From the NCBI RefSeq assembly GCF_000472505.1, contig NZ_AWZR01000013.1, positions 28,609 through 92,608 on the forward strand: a DNA stretch of 64,000 bases. The letters are read 5' to 3'. A model generated the notes under the pieces. The model was given only the letters and a program-made list of their open reading frames with translations, was not told the DNA's origin and searched no databases. Origin of the DNA: Luteimonas sp. J29. Lineage in GTDB: Bacteria > Pseudomonadota > Gammaproteobacteria > Xanthomonadales > Xanthomonadaceae. Of this stretch, positions 49,558 through 57,758 are shown in pieces. Numbering within the stretch: the first letter of the stretch is position 1; every line of letters begins with the position of its first letter. The position numbers and the translations under genes are program-made.

Positions 49558-52047
49558 ATGACACTTCGTGCCGTTCCGACAGGTTTCCCGCCGGGCCGCG
49601 CTGGTTCGCAGCACGCCCCTGCGCGTGTCCTGGAAGCCCTCCGGCACGAGGCGGTGACCGAACTGGGCGGCGTGCTGTCCGGGTTCTGGAGCGGGATCGA
49701 GGAACAGGTGCGCCTGGCCGCGCTGGCCGGGCACGACTACGTCGCGGTGCAGGAGGACCGGGTCGCGGTGATGGCCCTGAGCCATCGCGCGCTGGAACTG
49801 GCCACCCGCTTCCGCGAGGCTATCGAGAAGGAGTTCGAGCGCTGGGAGCAGGCGTCTGACGAGCCGCAGCCGCGCGAGCGTTCGCTGACCCTGATGTCGG
49901 AGTCGGAGCTGGAGGTCCACCTGGCCGGCCAGCAGATCACCGAGCTGCTCGACCACCAGTTCCTGCACCCGCTGGCCCAGCTCGACGAGCGGCTGCGGCA
50001 GCTCTCGAGCGCCCTGGGCATCGACCGGCGCCGCCCCAATCCGCTGCGTCCGGAAGTGGCGGTGAACGCCTTCGTCTCGCTGTTCGGCCCGGACGACCTC
50101 ACCGCCGGCCTGCGCTCGATGGTGTTCCAGCAGTTCGACAAGCGCCTGCCCAAGGTGCTCGGCGAGCTGTACGAGAAGGCGAACGCGATCCTCGACGCGG
50201 CCTCGTTCTCGGGTCTGGCGCCCGAGGCGCGGCGTACCGCGCCTCGGGCGCGTCCGCCTGCCCCCGCCCCCCATGGGGAGGCCGAGGGCTGGGTGCCCGA
50301 TGGCGGGGTCGTTCCCCACATCGGCACCGGCGGCGACACCGGGCCTGGGGTCCAGGCGCGACGCGGCGGACAGGACGAGGCCGAGGCCGGTGCCGGCATC
50401 GGGGGCGGGCAGGGCGGAGGCCACTCCGCGCCAGCGCCGGGCGGCGCCTACGACGGCAGGCACGGCCGCCCCGCGTCGCCGGCGGGCGGCGCGGGGGAAG
50501 CCGCCCCGGCGCGGGACGACGTGGTGGCCGAGGCGCTGGCCAGCGGCCGCCCGTTGCGTTACCGCGACCTGGTCCGCGACCAGCTGCGCGCCTGGCGCGA
50601 GCGCAACCGTGCCTCGGCGCAGGACAGTCTCCAGCCGCTCGATCCGACGCGCGGCCTGGCCGCGTCCGAGCCGGCCCCGGGCGCGACCCACGTCCTCGGG
50701 ACCGCCGAACTGCTCAACCTCGCCTCGCTGCTGCAGGGCGACGATCCCGAGCCGTTCGAGAAGGTCCTGGCCGGCGAAGACGGGCGCCCGCTCGCCGAGG
50801 TCATCCGCCACGCCCTGCTCAGCGGCGTGCGCCAGATCGGCTTTGACCCGGCCAATACCCGCTTCAGCAGCGACGAGGAGGATGCGATCGACCTGATCGG
50901 CATCCTGTTCCAGTCGCTGTTCGACGCCAACGACCTGGTCGGCCAGGCCCGCCAGCTCTACGGCAAGCTGGTGGTGCCGTACCTGAAAGTGGCGCTGACC
51001 GACGATTCGCTGTTCAACCGCCGCAGCCACCCGGCGCGGCGCCTGCTCGACGCCGTCACCGAGGCCTGCGACGGCAACGAGGGCAAGACCCCGCAGGACC
51101 AGGAAACCCTCAACCAGGCCGGCCACGCGGTGGACCGGGTGGTGGGCGAGTACGGCGAGGACCAGGCGATCTTCGAACTGGCCGCGGCCGAGCTGCGCGA
51201 CCACCTGGACCAGCAGCGCCGTCGCGCCGAACTGACAGAGAAGCGCGCGGCCGAGGCGATCCATGGTCGCGAACGGCTGCAGCAGGCGCGCCGCAGCGCC
51301 GCCGACCTGGTGGCCTCGCGCCTGTCCGGACGGCCGCTCACCGCGGCGGTCGCCCACTTCCTCGACCGCCACTGGCGCCACTACCTCACCCAGACCTGGC
51401 TGCGCGATGGGCCGGATTCGCCGCGCCACCTGTCGGCGATCAACCTGGGCGACGCGATGGTGCAGGTGGACGCCGACGCCGCCGAAGTGCGCGGCGCGGT
51501 GGTCGCCGGCCAGCTGCTGGCGCTGCAGGTGCCGCTGGGCGAGTGCTACGCCAGCTGCGGCATGGAGGCAGGCTCGGCCCGCGACGCGATGGCCCGGATC
51601 ATCTCCGCGCTGGCGCTGCCCGACACCCCCCGTACCGTGCACCAGCCGCAGCCGGAGGAGCCGACCGACGAGGACGACGGCGTGCTGCGCGTGGCCGGCG
51701 GCAACGCCCAGCTCGCGTTCGACCCGGCGATCGCGGCGCGCATGCGCCGGTTGCGGGTCGGCCAGGGCCTGCGCCTGGTGGACGAGGACGGCCACGAGAG
51801 CGCCGGCCGGATCGCCTGGATCAGCCCGCTCACCGGCCGCTTCCTGATCGTCAACCGCCGCGGCGTGCGCAAGCTGGTGGTCTCGCCGGAGGAGCTGGCG
51901 GTGATGGTGGCCGAGGGCCGCGCCCAGGTGCGCTCGGTGGACTCGCCGTTCGACGAGGCCATGAAACAGCTGTGGCAGCGGATCAACGCGACCTCGCAGG
52001 AGCTGTCCACGCCGCCTGGTCCGACGCTGGGGACCGGCACCGCCTGA
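49558..52047 (+). CDS. DUF1631 family protein
   Basis: 829 aa from ATG 49558 (a GTG at 49540 adds 6 residues; AGAAGG lies between, poorly spaced for either). Helical N-terminal region (GVLSGFWSGIEEQVRLAAL, LAGQQITELLDHQFLHPLAQL), then about 110 residues of Gly/Pro/Ala-rich linker (50220-50520), then the conserved DUF1631 core and a C-terminal PilZ-like segment (MRRLRVGQGLRLVDEDGHESAGRIAWISPLTGRFLIVNRRG). The PilZ-like end hints at c-di-GMP but the RxxxR motif is not clear. Often misannotated as thymidine phosphorylase. Confidence 0.88.
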   Translation: MTLRAVPTGFPPGRAGSQHAPARVLEALRHEAVTELGGVLSGFWSGIEEQVRLAALAGHDYVAVQEDRVAVMALSHRALELATRFREAIEKEFERWEQASDEPQPRERSLTLMSESELEVHLAGQQITELLDHQFLHPLAQLDERLRQLSSALGIDRRRPNPLRPEVAVNAFVSLFGPDDLTAGLRSMVFQQFDKRLPKVLGELYEKANAILDAASFSGLAPEARRTAPRARPPAPAPHGEAEGWVPDGGVVPHIGTGGDTGPGVQARRGGQDEAEAGAGIGGGQGGGHSAPAPGGAYDGRHGRPASPAGGAGEAAPARDDVVAEALASGRPLRYRDLVRDQLRAWRERNRASAQDSLQPLDPTRGLAASEPAPGATHVLGTAELLNLASLLQGDDPEPFEKVLAGEDGRPLAEVIRHALLSGVRQIGFDPANTRFSSDEEDAIDLIGILFQSLFDANDLVGQARQLYGKLVVPYLKVALTDDSLFNRRSHPARRLLDAVTEACDGNEGKTPQDQETLNQAGHAVDRVVGEYGEDQAIFELAAAELRDHLDQQRRRAELTEKRAAEAIHGRERLQQARRSAADLVASRLSGRPLTAAVAHFLDRHWRHYLTQTWLRDGPDSPRHLSAINLGDAMVQVDADAAEVRGAVVAGQLLALQVPLGECYASCGMEAGSARDAMARIISALALPDTPRTVHQPQPEEPTDEDDGVLRVAGGNAQLAFDPAIAARMRRLRVGQGLRLVDEDGHESAGRIAWISPLTGRFLIVNRRGVRKLVVSPEELAVMVAEGRAQVRSVDSPFDEAMKQLWQRINATSQELSTPPGPTLGTGTA

Positions 52048-52165
52048 CCGCCCGGTCGCCGCGGCGAGACGGTCACATCCGGATCCATCGCCCACGCACG
52101 CACCGCGCGTCGCGCCCGCCCTGGCGATTCGCTAGGATGGCGCCGACAGTCGTGGGGAGGATCGC

Positions 52166-53266
52166 ATGGCGGTGATCATCGGGGTGGCGCGCGAGAGCGC
52201 GCCGGGCGAGCGCCGCGTCGCGCTGACGCCGGAAACCGCGAAGAAGCTGATGGCGGCCGGCGCGGTGGTGCGCGTGCAGAAGGGGCTGGGTGCGCTCGCG
52301 CGCTTCCCCGACCAGGCTTACGCCGATGCCGGCGCCGAACTGGTGGACGGCGACGTGCTCGCCGACGCCGACGTGGTGCTGTGCGTGCAGCCGCCGCCCG
52401 CGGCCGCGATCGCGGGCATGAAGTCCGGCGCGGTGCTGGTCGGGGCGCTGCACCCGCAGGCCGACGAGGCGCGCGCGGCGGCGATCCGCGAGCGCGGCAT
52501 CGTGGCCTTCCCGCTCGAACGCCTGCCGCGCACCACCCGCGCCCAGGCGATGGACATCCTCAGCTCGCAGGCCGGCATGGCCGGCTACAAGGCGGTGCTG
52601 ATCGCGGCCCAGCTGGCGCCGCGCTTCTTCCCCATGCTGACCACGGCCGCCGGCACCATCCGTCCGTCGAAGGTGCTGGTGGTGGGCGCCGGCGTGGCCG
52701 GCCTGCAGGCGGTGGCGACGGCGCGGCGCCTGGGCGCGCAGGTCGAGGGGTTCGACGTGCGCCCGGAGACGCGCGAGCAGGTCGAGTCGCTGGGCGGCAA
52801 GTTCCTCGACCTCGGCGTGAGCGCGGTGGGCGAGGGCGGTTACGCGCGCCCGCTCACCGACGAGGAGCGCGCGCTGCAGCAGCAGCGCCTGGCCGACCAC
52901 ATCCGCGGCATCGATGCGATCGTCTGCACCGCGGCGGTGCCGGGGCGCCCGGCGCCGAAGATCATCAGCGCGGCGATGGTGGACGGGATGAAGCCCGGCA
53001 GCGTGATCGTGGACCTGGCCGCCGAGACCGGCGGCAACTGCGAACTGACCCGTCGCGGCGAGACCTTCGAGACCGCCAATGGCGTGATCGTGGCCGGTCC
53101 CATGGACCTGGCCAGCATGGGCGCCCTGCACGCCAGCGAAATGTTCGCCCGCAACCTCTACAACTTCGTCTCGTTGCTGCTGCGCGGGGGCCGGCTCGAG
53201 TTCGACTGGGACGACGAGCTGCTGGCCAAGACCGTCTGGCCGGAGCGCGAGGCGGCCCCGGCCTGA
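52166..53266 (+). CDS. pntA: NAD(P) transhydrogenase subunit alpha part 1 (PntAa)
   Basis: 366 aa, the NAD(H)-binding domain I. ARESAPGERRVALTPETAKKLMAAG, SSQAGMAGYKAVLIAA, VLVVGAGVAGLQAVATARRLGAQVEGFDVRP and VIVDLAAETGGNCE. Proton-pumping transhydrogenase couples NADPH formation to the proton gradient. Its partner pntAb begins 1.6 kb downstream, behind three genes in the opposite direction. Confidence 0.96.
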   Translation: MAVIIGVARESAPGERRVALTPETAKKLMAAGAVVRVQKGLGALARFPDQAYADAGAELVDGDVLADADVVLCVQPPPAAAIAGMKSGAVLVGALHPQADEARAAAIRERGIVAFPLERLPRTTRAQAMDILSSQAGMAGYKAVLIAAQLAPRFFPMLTTAAGTIRPSKVLVVGAGVAGLQAVATARRLGAQVEGFDVRPETREQVESLGGKFLDLGVSAVGEGGYARPLTDEERALQQQRLADHIRGIDAIVCTAAVPGRPAPKIISAAMVDGMKPGSVIVDLAAETGGNCELTRRGETFETANGVIVAGPMDLASMGALHASEMFARNLYNFVSLLLRGGRLEFDWDDELLAKTVWPEREAAPA

Positions 53267-53298
53267 ACCGGTGGCCGGCCGCGCGCGGCGCCGCCCGG

Positions 53299-53748
53299 TC
53301 AGCGCGGCGGCGTCTCCCGCGGCGGATGCGCGTCCACCCAGGCCTTGCGCTCGGCCGGGGTCATCGCCTTCCAGCGCTCGACCATCGCCTTGCGCTCGGC
53401 CTCGGGCAATCCGCGGATGTGCTCGAACAGCGCCCGGGCCTGGCGGCGCTGTTCGGGCGGCATGTCGTGCCAGCGGCGCATGCCGTGGCGTGCGTGCTCG
53501 CGCTGTTCGGGCGTCATCGACTGCCAGCGCCGCGCGTGTTCGAGCATGTGCTGGCGCTTCTCCGGGGGACTGGCGTCCCAGCGGTGGCGCACCGGTGCAA
53601 GCAGGAGCTCGCGCTGTTCGGCGGTGAGGCGGTCCCATTCGGGCAGCGGCGTGGACGCGGCGTCCTGCGACTGCGCGACCACCGCCAGCGGGGCGAGGGA
53701 AAGCGCCAGGACGAGGATGCGGATGCGGGCGGGAATGCGCAGGGCCAT
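53299..53748 (-). CDS. DUF3106 exported protein
   Basis: 149 aa. Signal peptide (about residues 1-25), then repeated W-x-x-M-(T/P)-P-E-Q/E-R units: LPEWDRLTAEQRELL, RWQSMTPEQREHARH, RWHDMPPEQRRQAR, RWKAMTPAERKAW. Third gene of the ECF sigma operon; function unknown, repeats resemble LTxxQ periplasmic helices. Confidence 0.9.
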   Translation of the reverse strand: MALRIPARIRILVLALSLAPLAVVAQSQDAASTPLPEWDRLTAEQRELLLAPVRHRWDASPPEKRQHMLEHARRWQSMTPEQREHARHGMRRWHDMPPEQRRQARALFEHIRGLPEAERKAMVERWKAMTPAERKAWVDAHPPRETPPR

Positions 53749-53751
53749 GGC

Positions 53752-54123
53752 TTACTCCATCGCGAGCAGGTCGGCGTCGCCCGAAGCGAGCCAGACGAAG
53801 AAGTCGGGGTTCTGGTCGAGGTCGTCGAGCACGGCCTCGATGCCGGGATCGCTCGCCGCGGCGAGCTGCGGGACAGGCTGCGGAGGCGGCGCATCGCCGG
53901 CCCAGCGCAGGCCGATGCCGAGCCCGGCGCCCAGTACCAGCAGCGAGGCGAAGGCCGCGGCCGGCAGCCGCCAGCGCGGCCGCGGCGCCGGCGTGGACAG
54001 CGCGGCGTGGCGACGACGGTGCAGCTGCGCCATGGTGCCGGCCGACACCCGGGCCTGCGCGTCGGCATACGCCCGGCGCGCGGCCTGGTCGAAGCGGGCC
54101 TGGCCCGTGTCGTCGATGTTCAT
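53752..54123 (-). CDS. DUF3619-like single-pass protein, probable anti-sigma partner
   Basis: 123 aa. N-terminal cytoplasmic helix (FDQAARRAYADAQARVSAGTMAQLHRRRHAAL), one TM helix (AAAFASLLVLGAGLGIGLRW), then an acidic periplasmic tail. ATGA overlap with the sigma gene and topology suggest an anti-sigma role; inference from position. Confidence 0.78.
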   Translation of the reverse strand: MNIDDTGQARFDQAARRAYADAQARVSAGTMAQLHRRRHAALSTPAPRPRWRLPAAAFASLLVLGAGLGIGLRWAGDAPPPQPVPQLAAASDPGIEAVLDDLDQNPDFFVWLASGDADLLAME

Positions 54124-54659
54124 CGGAATTCCTCCAGTTGCTTCTGCAGGGCTTCGCGGGCGCGGAACAGGTGGGTCTTCACCGAGCCCTCGCTGCAACC
54201 CATGACCTTCGCGGTGGTCTCCACGTCCAGTTCCTCCAGCACCCGCAGCGTGAACGCCTCGCGCTGGCGCGCAGGCAGCCCGCGCAGGGCGCCGGCGAGC
54301 CGGGACCACGCCTCGCGGCTGTCGTGCTCGCGCGCCGGATCGGGCGTGGCCTCGTCGGCCCAGTCGATCTCGCCGCCGTCCTCGTCGCGCGCGTCGCTGA
54401 ACCATTTCAGGCGGAAGCTGCGCCGGCGCTGCAGATCGACGATGCGGCTGCGCAGCACGGCCCAGAACAGCGGGGTCCACTCCGCGGCGGGACGGTCGCG
54501 GTAGGCCAGCATCTTCGCCATCGCGTCCTGGACCGCGTCGAGGGCGTCCTCGCGGTGGCGCAGGCCGAGTTCTGCGAAGCGGAACGCGCGGGCCGAGACC
54601 GCTGCCAGGAACTGTTCCAGCGTCGCGGGCACCTCGGCTTCGGCGGCGTGCGTCTCCAC
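54120..54659 (-). CDS. ECF-type RNA polymerase sigma factor
   Basis: 179 aa from GTG 54659. Region 2 (FRFAELGLRHREDALDAVQDAMAKMLAYRDRPAAEWTPLFWAVLRSRIVDLQRRRSF) and region 4 (LPARQREAFTLRVLEELDVETTAKVMGCSEGSVKTHLFRAREAL). An in-frame ATG at 54752 would add 31 residues unlike the family and cover the promoter. Encoded against the pnt genes. Controls unknown genes. Confidence 0.9.
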   Translation of the reverse strand: METHAAEAEVPATLEQFLAAVSARAFRFAELGLRHREDALDAVQDAMAKMLAYRDRPAAEWTPLFWAVLRSRIVDLQRRRSFRLKWFSDARDEDGGEIDWADEATPDPAREHDSREAWSRLAGALRGLPARQREAFTLRVLEELDVETTAKVMGCSEGSVKTHLFRAREALQKQLEEFR

Positions 54660-54862
54660 GGGCGCCAGCCTAACCGCTGCCGCCGTCGTGGGAGCGCCGA
54701 GGCCCGCGCGGGCCTGTCCGCCCTGGTATCCACCATCCATCCGAAGTTGCACCGGAAACCCTGGGTCTGACCGGTCAACGCCCGGGGGCGGCCCGGGTTG
54801 ACGGCTCCAGTCCCGGTTCAGCGCCGGTTATGATGCGCGGCACAGCACAGCGGGAGGCGGGG

Positions 54863-55162
54863 ATGAGCGACGGGTTCGTGGCCTTGTACATCTTCATGCT
54901 GGCGGCCATCGCCGGCCACGTGATCATCTCGCGGGTGCCGGTGATCCTGCACACGCCGCTGATGTCGGGCAGCAACTTCATCCACGGCATCGTCCTGATC
55001 GGCGCGATCGTGGTCCTGGGCCACGCCGACACCACCCTGGAGAAGGCGATCGGCTTCGTCGCGGTGCTGATGGGCGCCGGCAACGCCGCCGGCGGCTACG
55101 TGGTCACCGAGCGCATGCTCGAGATGTTCAAGCCCTCGAAGAAGCAGGAGCCGTCGGCATGA
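54863..55162 (+). CDS. NAD(P) transhydrogenase subunit alpha part 2 (PntAb)
   Basis: 99 aa, three TM helices: FVALYIFMLAAIAGHVIISRVP, GIVLIGAIVVLGHA, VLMGAGNAAGGYVVTERM. GGGAGG precedes the ATG. Overlaps pntB by ATGA. Confidence 0.95.
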   Translation: MSDGFVALYIFMLAAIAGHVIISRVPVILHTPLMSGSNFIHGIVLIGAIVVLGHADTTLEKAIGFVAVLMGAGNAAGGYVVTERMLEMFKPSKKQEPSA

Positions 55163-56559
55163 GCGGGCCCGCGGTCGTGCACCTGGTGATCGGCAGCAGC
55201 TACCTGGCCGCCGCGACGCTGTTCCTGCTCGGCCTGCAGCGGATGGCCTCGCCGCTGACCGCGCGCAGCGGCATCCGCTGGGCCGGCCTGGGCATGGTGA
55301 TCGCCACCGTGGCCACGTTCTTCCTGCCCGGCCTGCATAACCTGCCGTTGATCCTGGCCGCGGCGGTGCTCGGCACGGTGGTGGCCTGGGTGTCGGGCAA
55401 GCGGGTGGCGATCACCGACATGCCGCAGATGGTGGCGCTGTACAACGGCCTGGGTGGTGGTTCGGCGGCGGCGATCGGCGCGGTGGAACTGCTGCGCTGG
55501 TCCTCGGCAGGCGTGGCCGCCGGCCCGGTGCCGCTGGTGCTGGCGCTGCTGGGCGCGCTGATCGGATCGGTGGCCCTGTCGGGCTCGATCATTGCCTGGG
55601 CCAAGCTCGACGGGCGCATGGACAAGCGCTACGCGTTCCCGGGGATGCAGGCATTCAACGCCCTGGTCGCGGTGGGCACGGTGGCGTTGGCGGTGGTGGC
55701 GGGCTGGACGCTCGGCCTGCACTGGGTGGTGGTGTTCTTCATCGCCGCGCTGGCACTGGGCGTGCTGATGACGCTGCCGATCGGCGGCGCCGACATGCCG
55801 GTGGTGATCTCGCTGTACAACGCGTTCACCGGCCTCGCCGTGGCGTTCGAGGGCTACGTGCTCGGCAACGAGGCGCTGATCATCGCCGGCATGATGGTCG
55901 GCGCGGCCGGCATGCTGCTGACCCGGCTCATGGCCAAGGCGATGAACCGCTCGATCCGCAGCGTGCTGTTCTCGAACTTCGGCGGGGCAGGGGCCGAGGG
56001 CGCCGAGATCACCGGTTCGCAGAAGCCGATCGAAGCGGCCGACGTGGCGGCGATGATGGCCTTCGCCGAGCGCGTGGTGATCGTGCCCGGCTACGGCATG
56101 GCCGTCGCCCAGGCCCAGCACAAGATCTGGGAGCTGGCCCAGCGGCTGATCGAGCGCGGGGTCAAGGTGAAGTTCGCGATCCACCCGGTGGCCGGCCGCA
56201 TGCCCGGGCACATGAACGTGCTGCTGGCCGAGGCCGGCGTGCCCTACGACCTGATCGCGGACATGGACGACATCAACCCGGAGTTCCCGACCACCGACGT
56301 GTCGCTGGTGATCGGCGCCAACGACGTGGTCAATCCGGTGGCCAAGACCGACCCGGCGAGCCCGATCTACGGCATGCCGATTCTGGACGTGGTGGACTCG
56401 AAGAACGTCATCGTGATCAAGCGCGGCAAGGGCACCGGCTTCGCCGGGATCGAGAACGCGCTGTTCTACGCCGACAACACCCGCATGCTCTATGGCGACG
56501 GTGCGGCGATGGCCAACGCGCTGGTGAGCGAGCTCAAGGCGCTCGACGGCGGCCACTGA
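55159..56559 (+). CDS. pntB: NAD(P) transhydrogenase subunit beta
   Basis: 466 aa. N-terminal half with about nine TM helices, C-terminal NADP(H)-binding domain III: VIVPGYGMAVAQAQH, HPVAGRMPGHMNVLLAEAGVPYD, VSLVIGANDVVNPVAK, KGTGFAGIENALFYADNTRMLYGDG. Completes the transhydrogenase. Confidence 0.97.
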   Translation: MSGPAVVHLVIGSSYLAAATLFLLGLQRMASPLTARSGIRWAGLGMVIATVATFFLPGLHNLPLILAAAVLGTVVAWVSGKRVAITDMPQMVALYNGLGGGSAAAIGAVELLRWSSAGVAAGPVPLVLALLGALIGSVALSGSIIAWAKLDGRMDKRYAFPGMQAFNALVAVGTVALAVVAGWTLGLHWVVVFFIAALALGVLMTLPIGGADMPVVISLYNAFTGLAVAFEGYVLGNEALIIAGMMVGAAGMLLTRLMAKAMNRSIRSVLFSNFGGAGAEGAEITGSQKPIEAADVAAMMAFAERVVIVPGYGMAVAQAQHKIWELAQRLIERGVKVKFAIHPVAGRMPGHMNVLLAEAGVPYDLIADMDDINPEFPTTDVSLVIGANDVVNPVAKTDPASPIYGMPILDVVDSKNVIVIKRGKGTGFAGIENALFYADNTRMLYGDGAAMANALVSELKALDGGH

Positions 56560-56568
56560 CGCCGCCGG

Positions 56569-57561
56569 TCATGCGGCCATCCGGCTCCCGGGATCGCGGT
56601 GCTGCTGCCGCGCCTGCCCGGTGGTCATGCCGAAGGCGTTCCTGAACGCCCGGCAGAACGCGCTCTGGCTTTCGAAGCCGAGCATTTCAGCGATCTCGCA
56701 CACCGGCATCCCGCTCTCCATGACCAGCCGCCAGGCGCGCTGCAGGCGTAATCGTGCCGCGTACTCGAAGGGCGTCTCGCCGAACACGTTGCGATAGCTG
56801 CGGACCAGGTGGCAGGGCGAGTAGTTCGCGTTGGCGGCGAGGGTGGCCAGGTCCAGGCGACCATCCTCGCCGTGCTCGATCAGGTGTCGCACCCACAGCA
56901 GTCGCATGAGCGTCTGCCTGCGGCGGCGCAGGGTGCGCCCGGTACAGCGCGCGAGCAGGTCGCGCAGCGATTGCTGCCAGTCCAGCAGTTCCTCGCCCAG
57001 TGCCCAGAGCGCGGTCCCGGCCAGCAGGCCGGCGTCCGCATGGCGGGCCATGCGCGCGGCGCGCACGGCGAGTCGTCGCAGCGCACGGGGGCAGGCGTCG
57101 TGGTACGGAAACAGCGCGGACGCGCCATCCGCGTGCGATTGCAGGACCGGTTCCCAGGCCTGCGGCGCGCCGCAGACCGCGATCCACCCCGCGGCGCGTC
57201 GCACCTCCACGCGCAGCGGCCGGTCACGCCACACGAGCGCCTTGCCCGGCGAGACGCGCCAGCGGGAATCGGGTCCGGTCATGTCCAGTGCGCCGGACAA
57301 TGGCACCCAGAGGGTCACCCATCGGGCGGGGGCGAGGACCTGGAGGCTGCGGCCACCGGCAGCCAGCACGTGAAGGGCATCGGGCGGTGAATCGGCCAGG
57401 TCGAACCGGGTGAAGGAACGAAGCGCATGGGAACGCACTGGCGTCCCGGAACGCCCCGCGAGATCGCCGGACAGGCCGACGGCGACGGCGGCCGCAGGCG
57501 GGATCTCCGTGCACGTGGGGTGGTGGTGATGGAACTGCTTGATCGAACCTGCTGAATCCAT
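56569..57561 (-). CDS. AraC-family transcriptional regulator
   Basis: 330 aa. Variable N-terminal effector half, C-terminal double helix-turn-helix: LDLATLAANANYSPCHLVRSYRNVFGETPFEYAARLRL and MPVCEIAEMLGFESQSAFCRAFRNAFG. ATG 57561 chosen; a GTG two codons earlier is possible. Convergent with pntB. Its upstream region carries the CCAA(T/C) array also found before the MocR gene. Confidence 0.92.
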   Translation of the reverse strand: MDSAGSIKQFHHHHPTCTEIPPAAAVAVGLSGDLAGRSGTPVRSHALRSFTRFDLADSPPDALHVLAAGGRSLQVLAPARWVTLWVPLSGALDMTGPDSRWRVSPGKALVWRDRPLRVEVRRAAGWIAVCGAPQAWEPVLQSHADGASALFPYHDACPRALRRLAVRAARMARHADAGLLAGTALWALGEELLDWQQSLRDLLARCTGRTLRRRRQTLMRLLWVRHLIEHGEDGRLDLATLAANANYSPCHLVRSYRNVFGETPFEYAARLRLQRAWRLVMESGMPVCEIAEMLGFESQSAFCRAFRNAFGMTTGQARQQHRDPGSRMAA

Positions 57562-57605
57562 CTGCACGGATTGGCGTTGCGATGACAGGTTTCAGGCTAC
57601 CGGGT

Positions 57606-57654
57606 CCAACTGGCCTCGTGCGGTCCCAATTCATCCGGCATCGAGGGGGCCAAT
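57606..57654 (-). promoter_or_regulatory. Triple CCAA(T/C) array upstream of the AraC gene
   Basis: CCAAC at 57606, CCAAT at 57626 and CCAAT at 57650 on the plus strand: spacing 20 and 24 nt, first element 45 nt from the AraC start codon. Same geometry as the array at 63018-63066. Confidence 0.6.
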
Positions 57655-57706
57655 TGCACGCGGCCGGCCGGGCGCCGGACGGCGAATCCCGCGTGACCCC
57701 GGACAT

Positions 57707-57736
57707 GGCGACGGCCCCTCTTGCGGGGCCGTCGCC
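57707..57736 (-). terminator. Perfect 12-bp hairpin after the TonB receptor gene
   Basis: GGCGACGGCCCC (57707-57718), 6-nt loop, GGGGCCGTCGCC (57725-57736), 22 bp downstream of the receptor stop on the minus strand. No T-run follows; likely 3' end protection or a weak terminator. Confidence 0.55.
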
Positions 57737-57758
57737 AGCGGGCATCGCCGGGAGGAGA

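Noticed and set aside
49499-49564. Longer N terminus for the nitroreductase
   Set aside because: Residues before GTG 49498 lack family similarity and overlap the divergent gene start.
54660-54752. Upstream ATG for the ECF sigma factor
   Set aside because: The extra 31 residues are unlike the family and would cover the promoter region.
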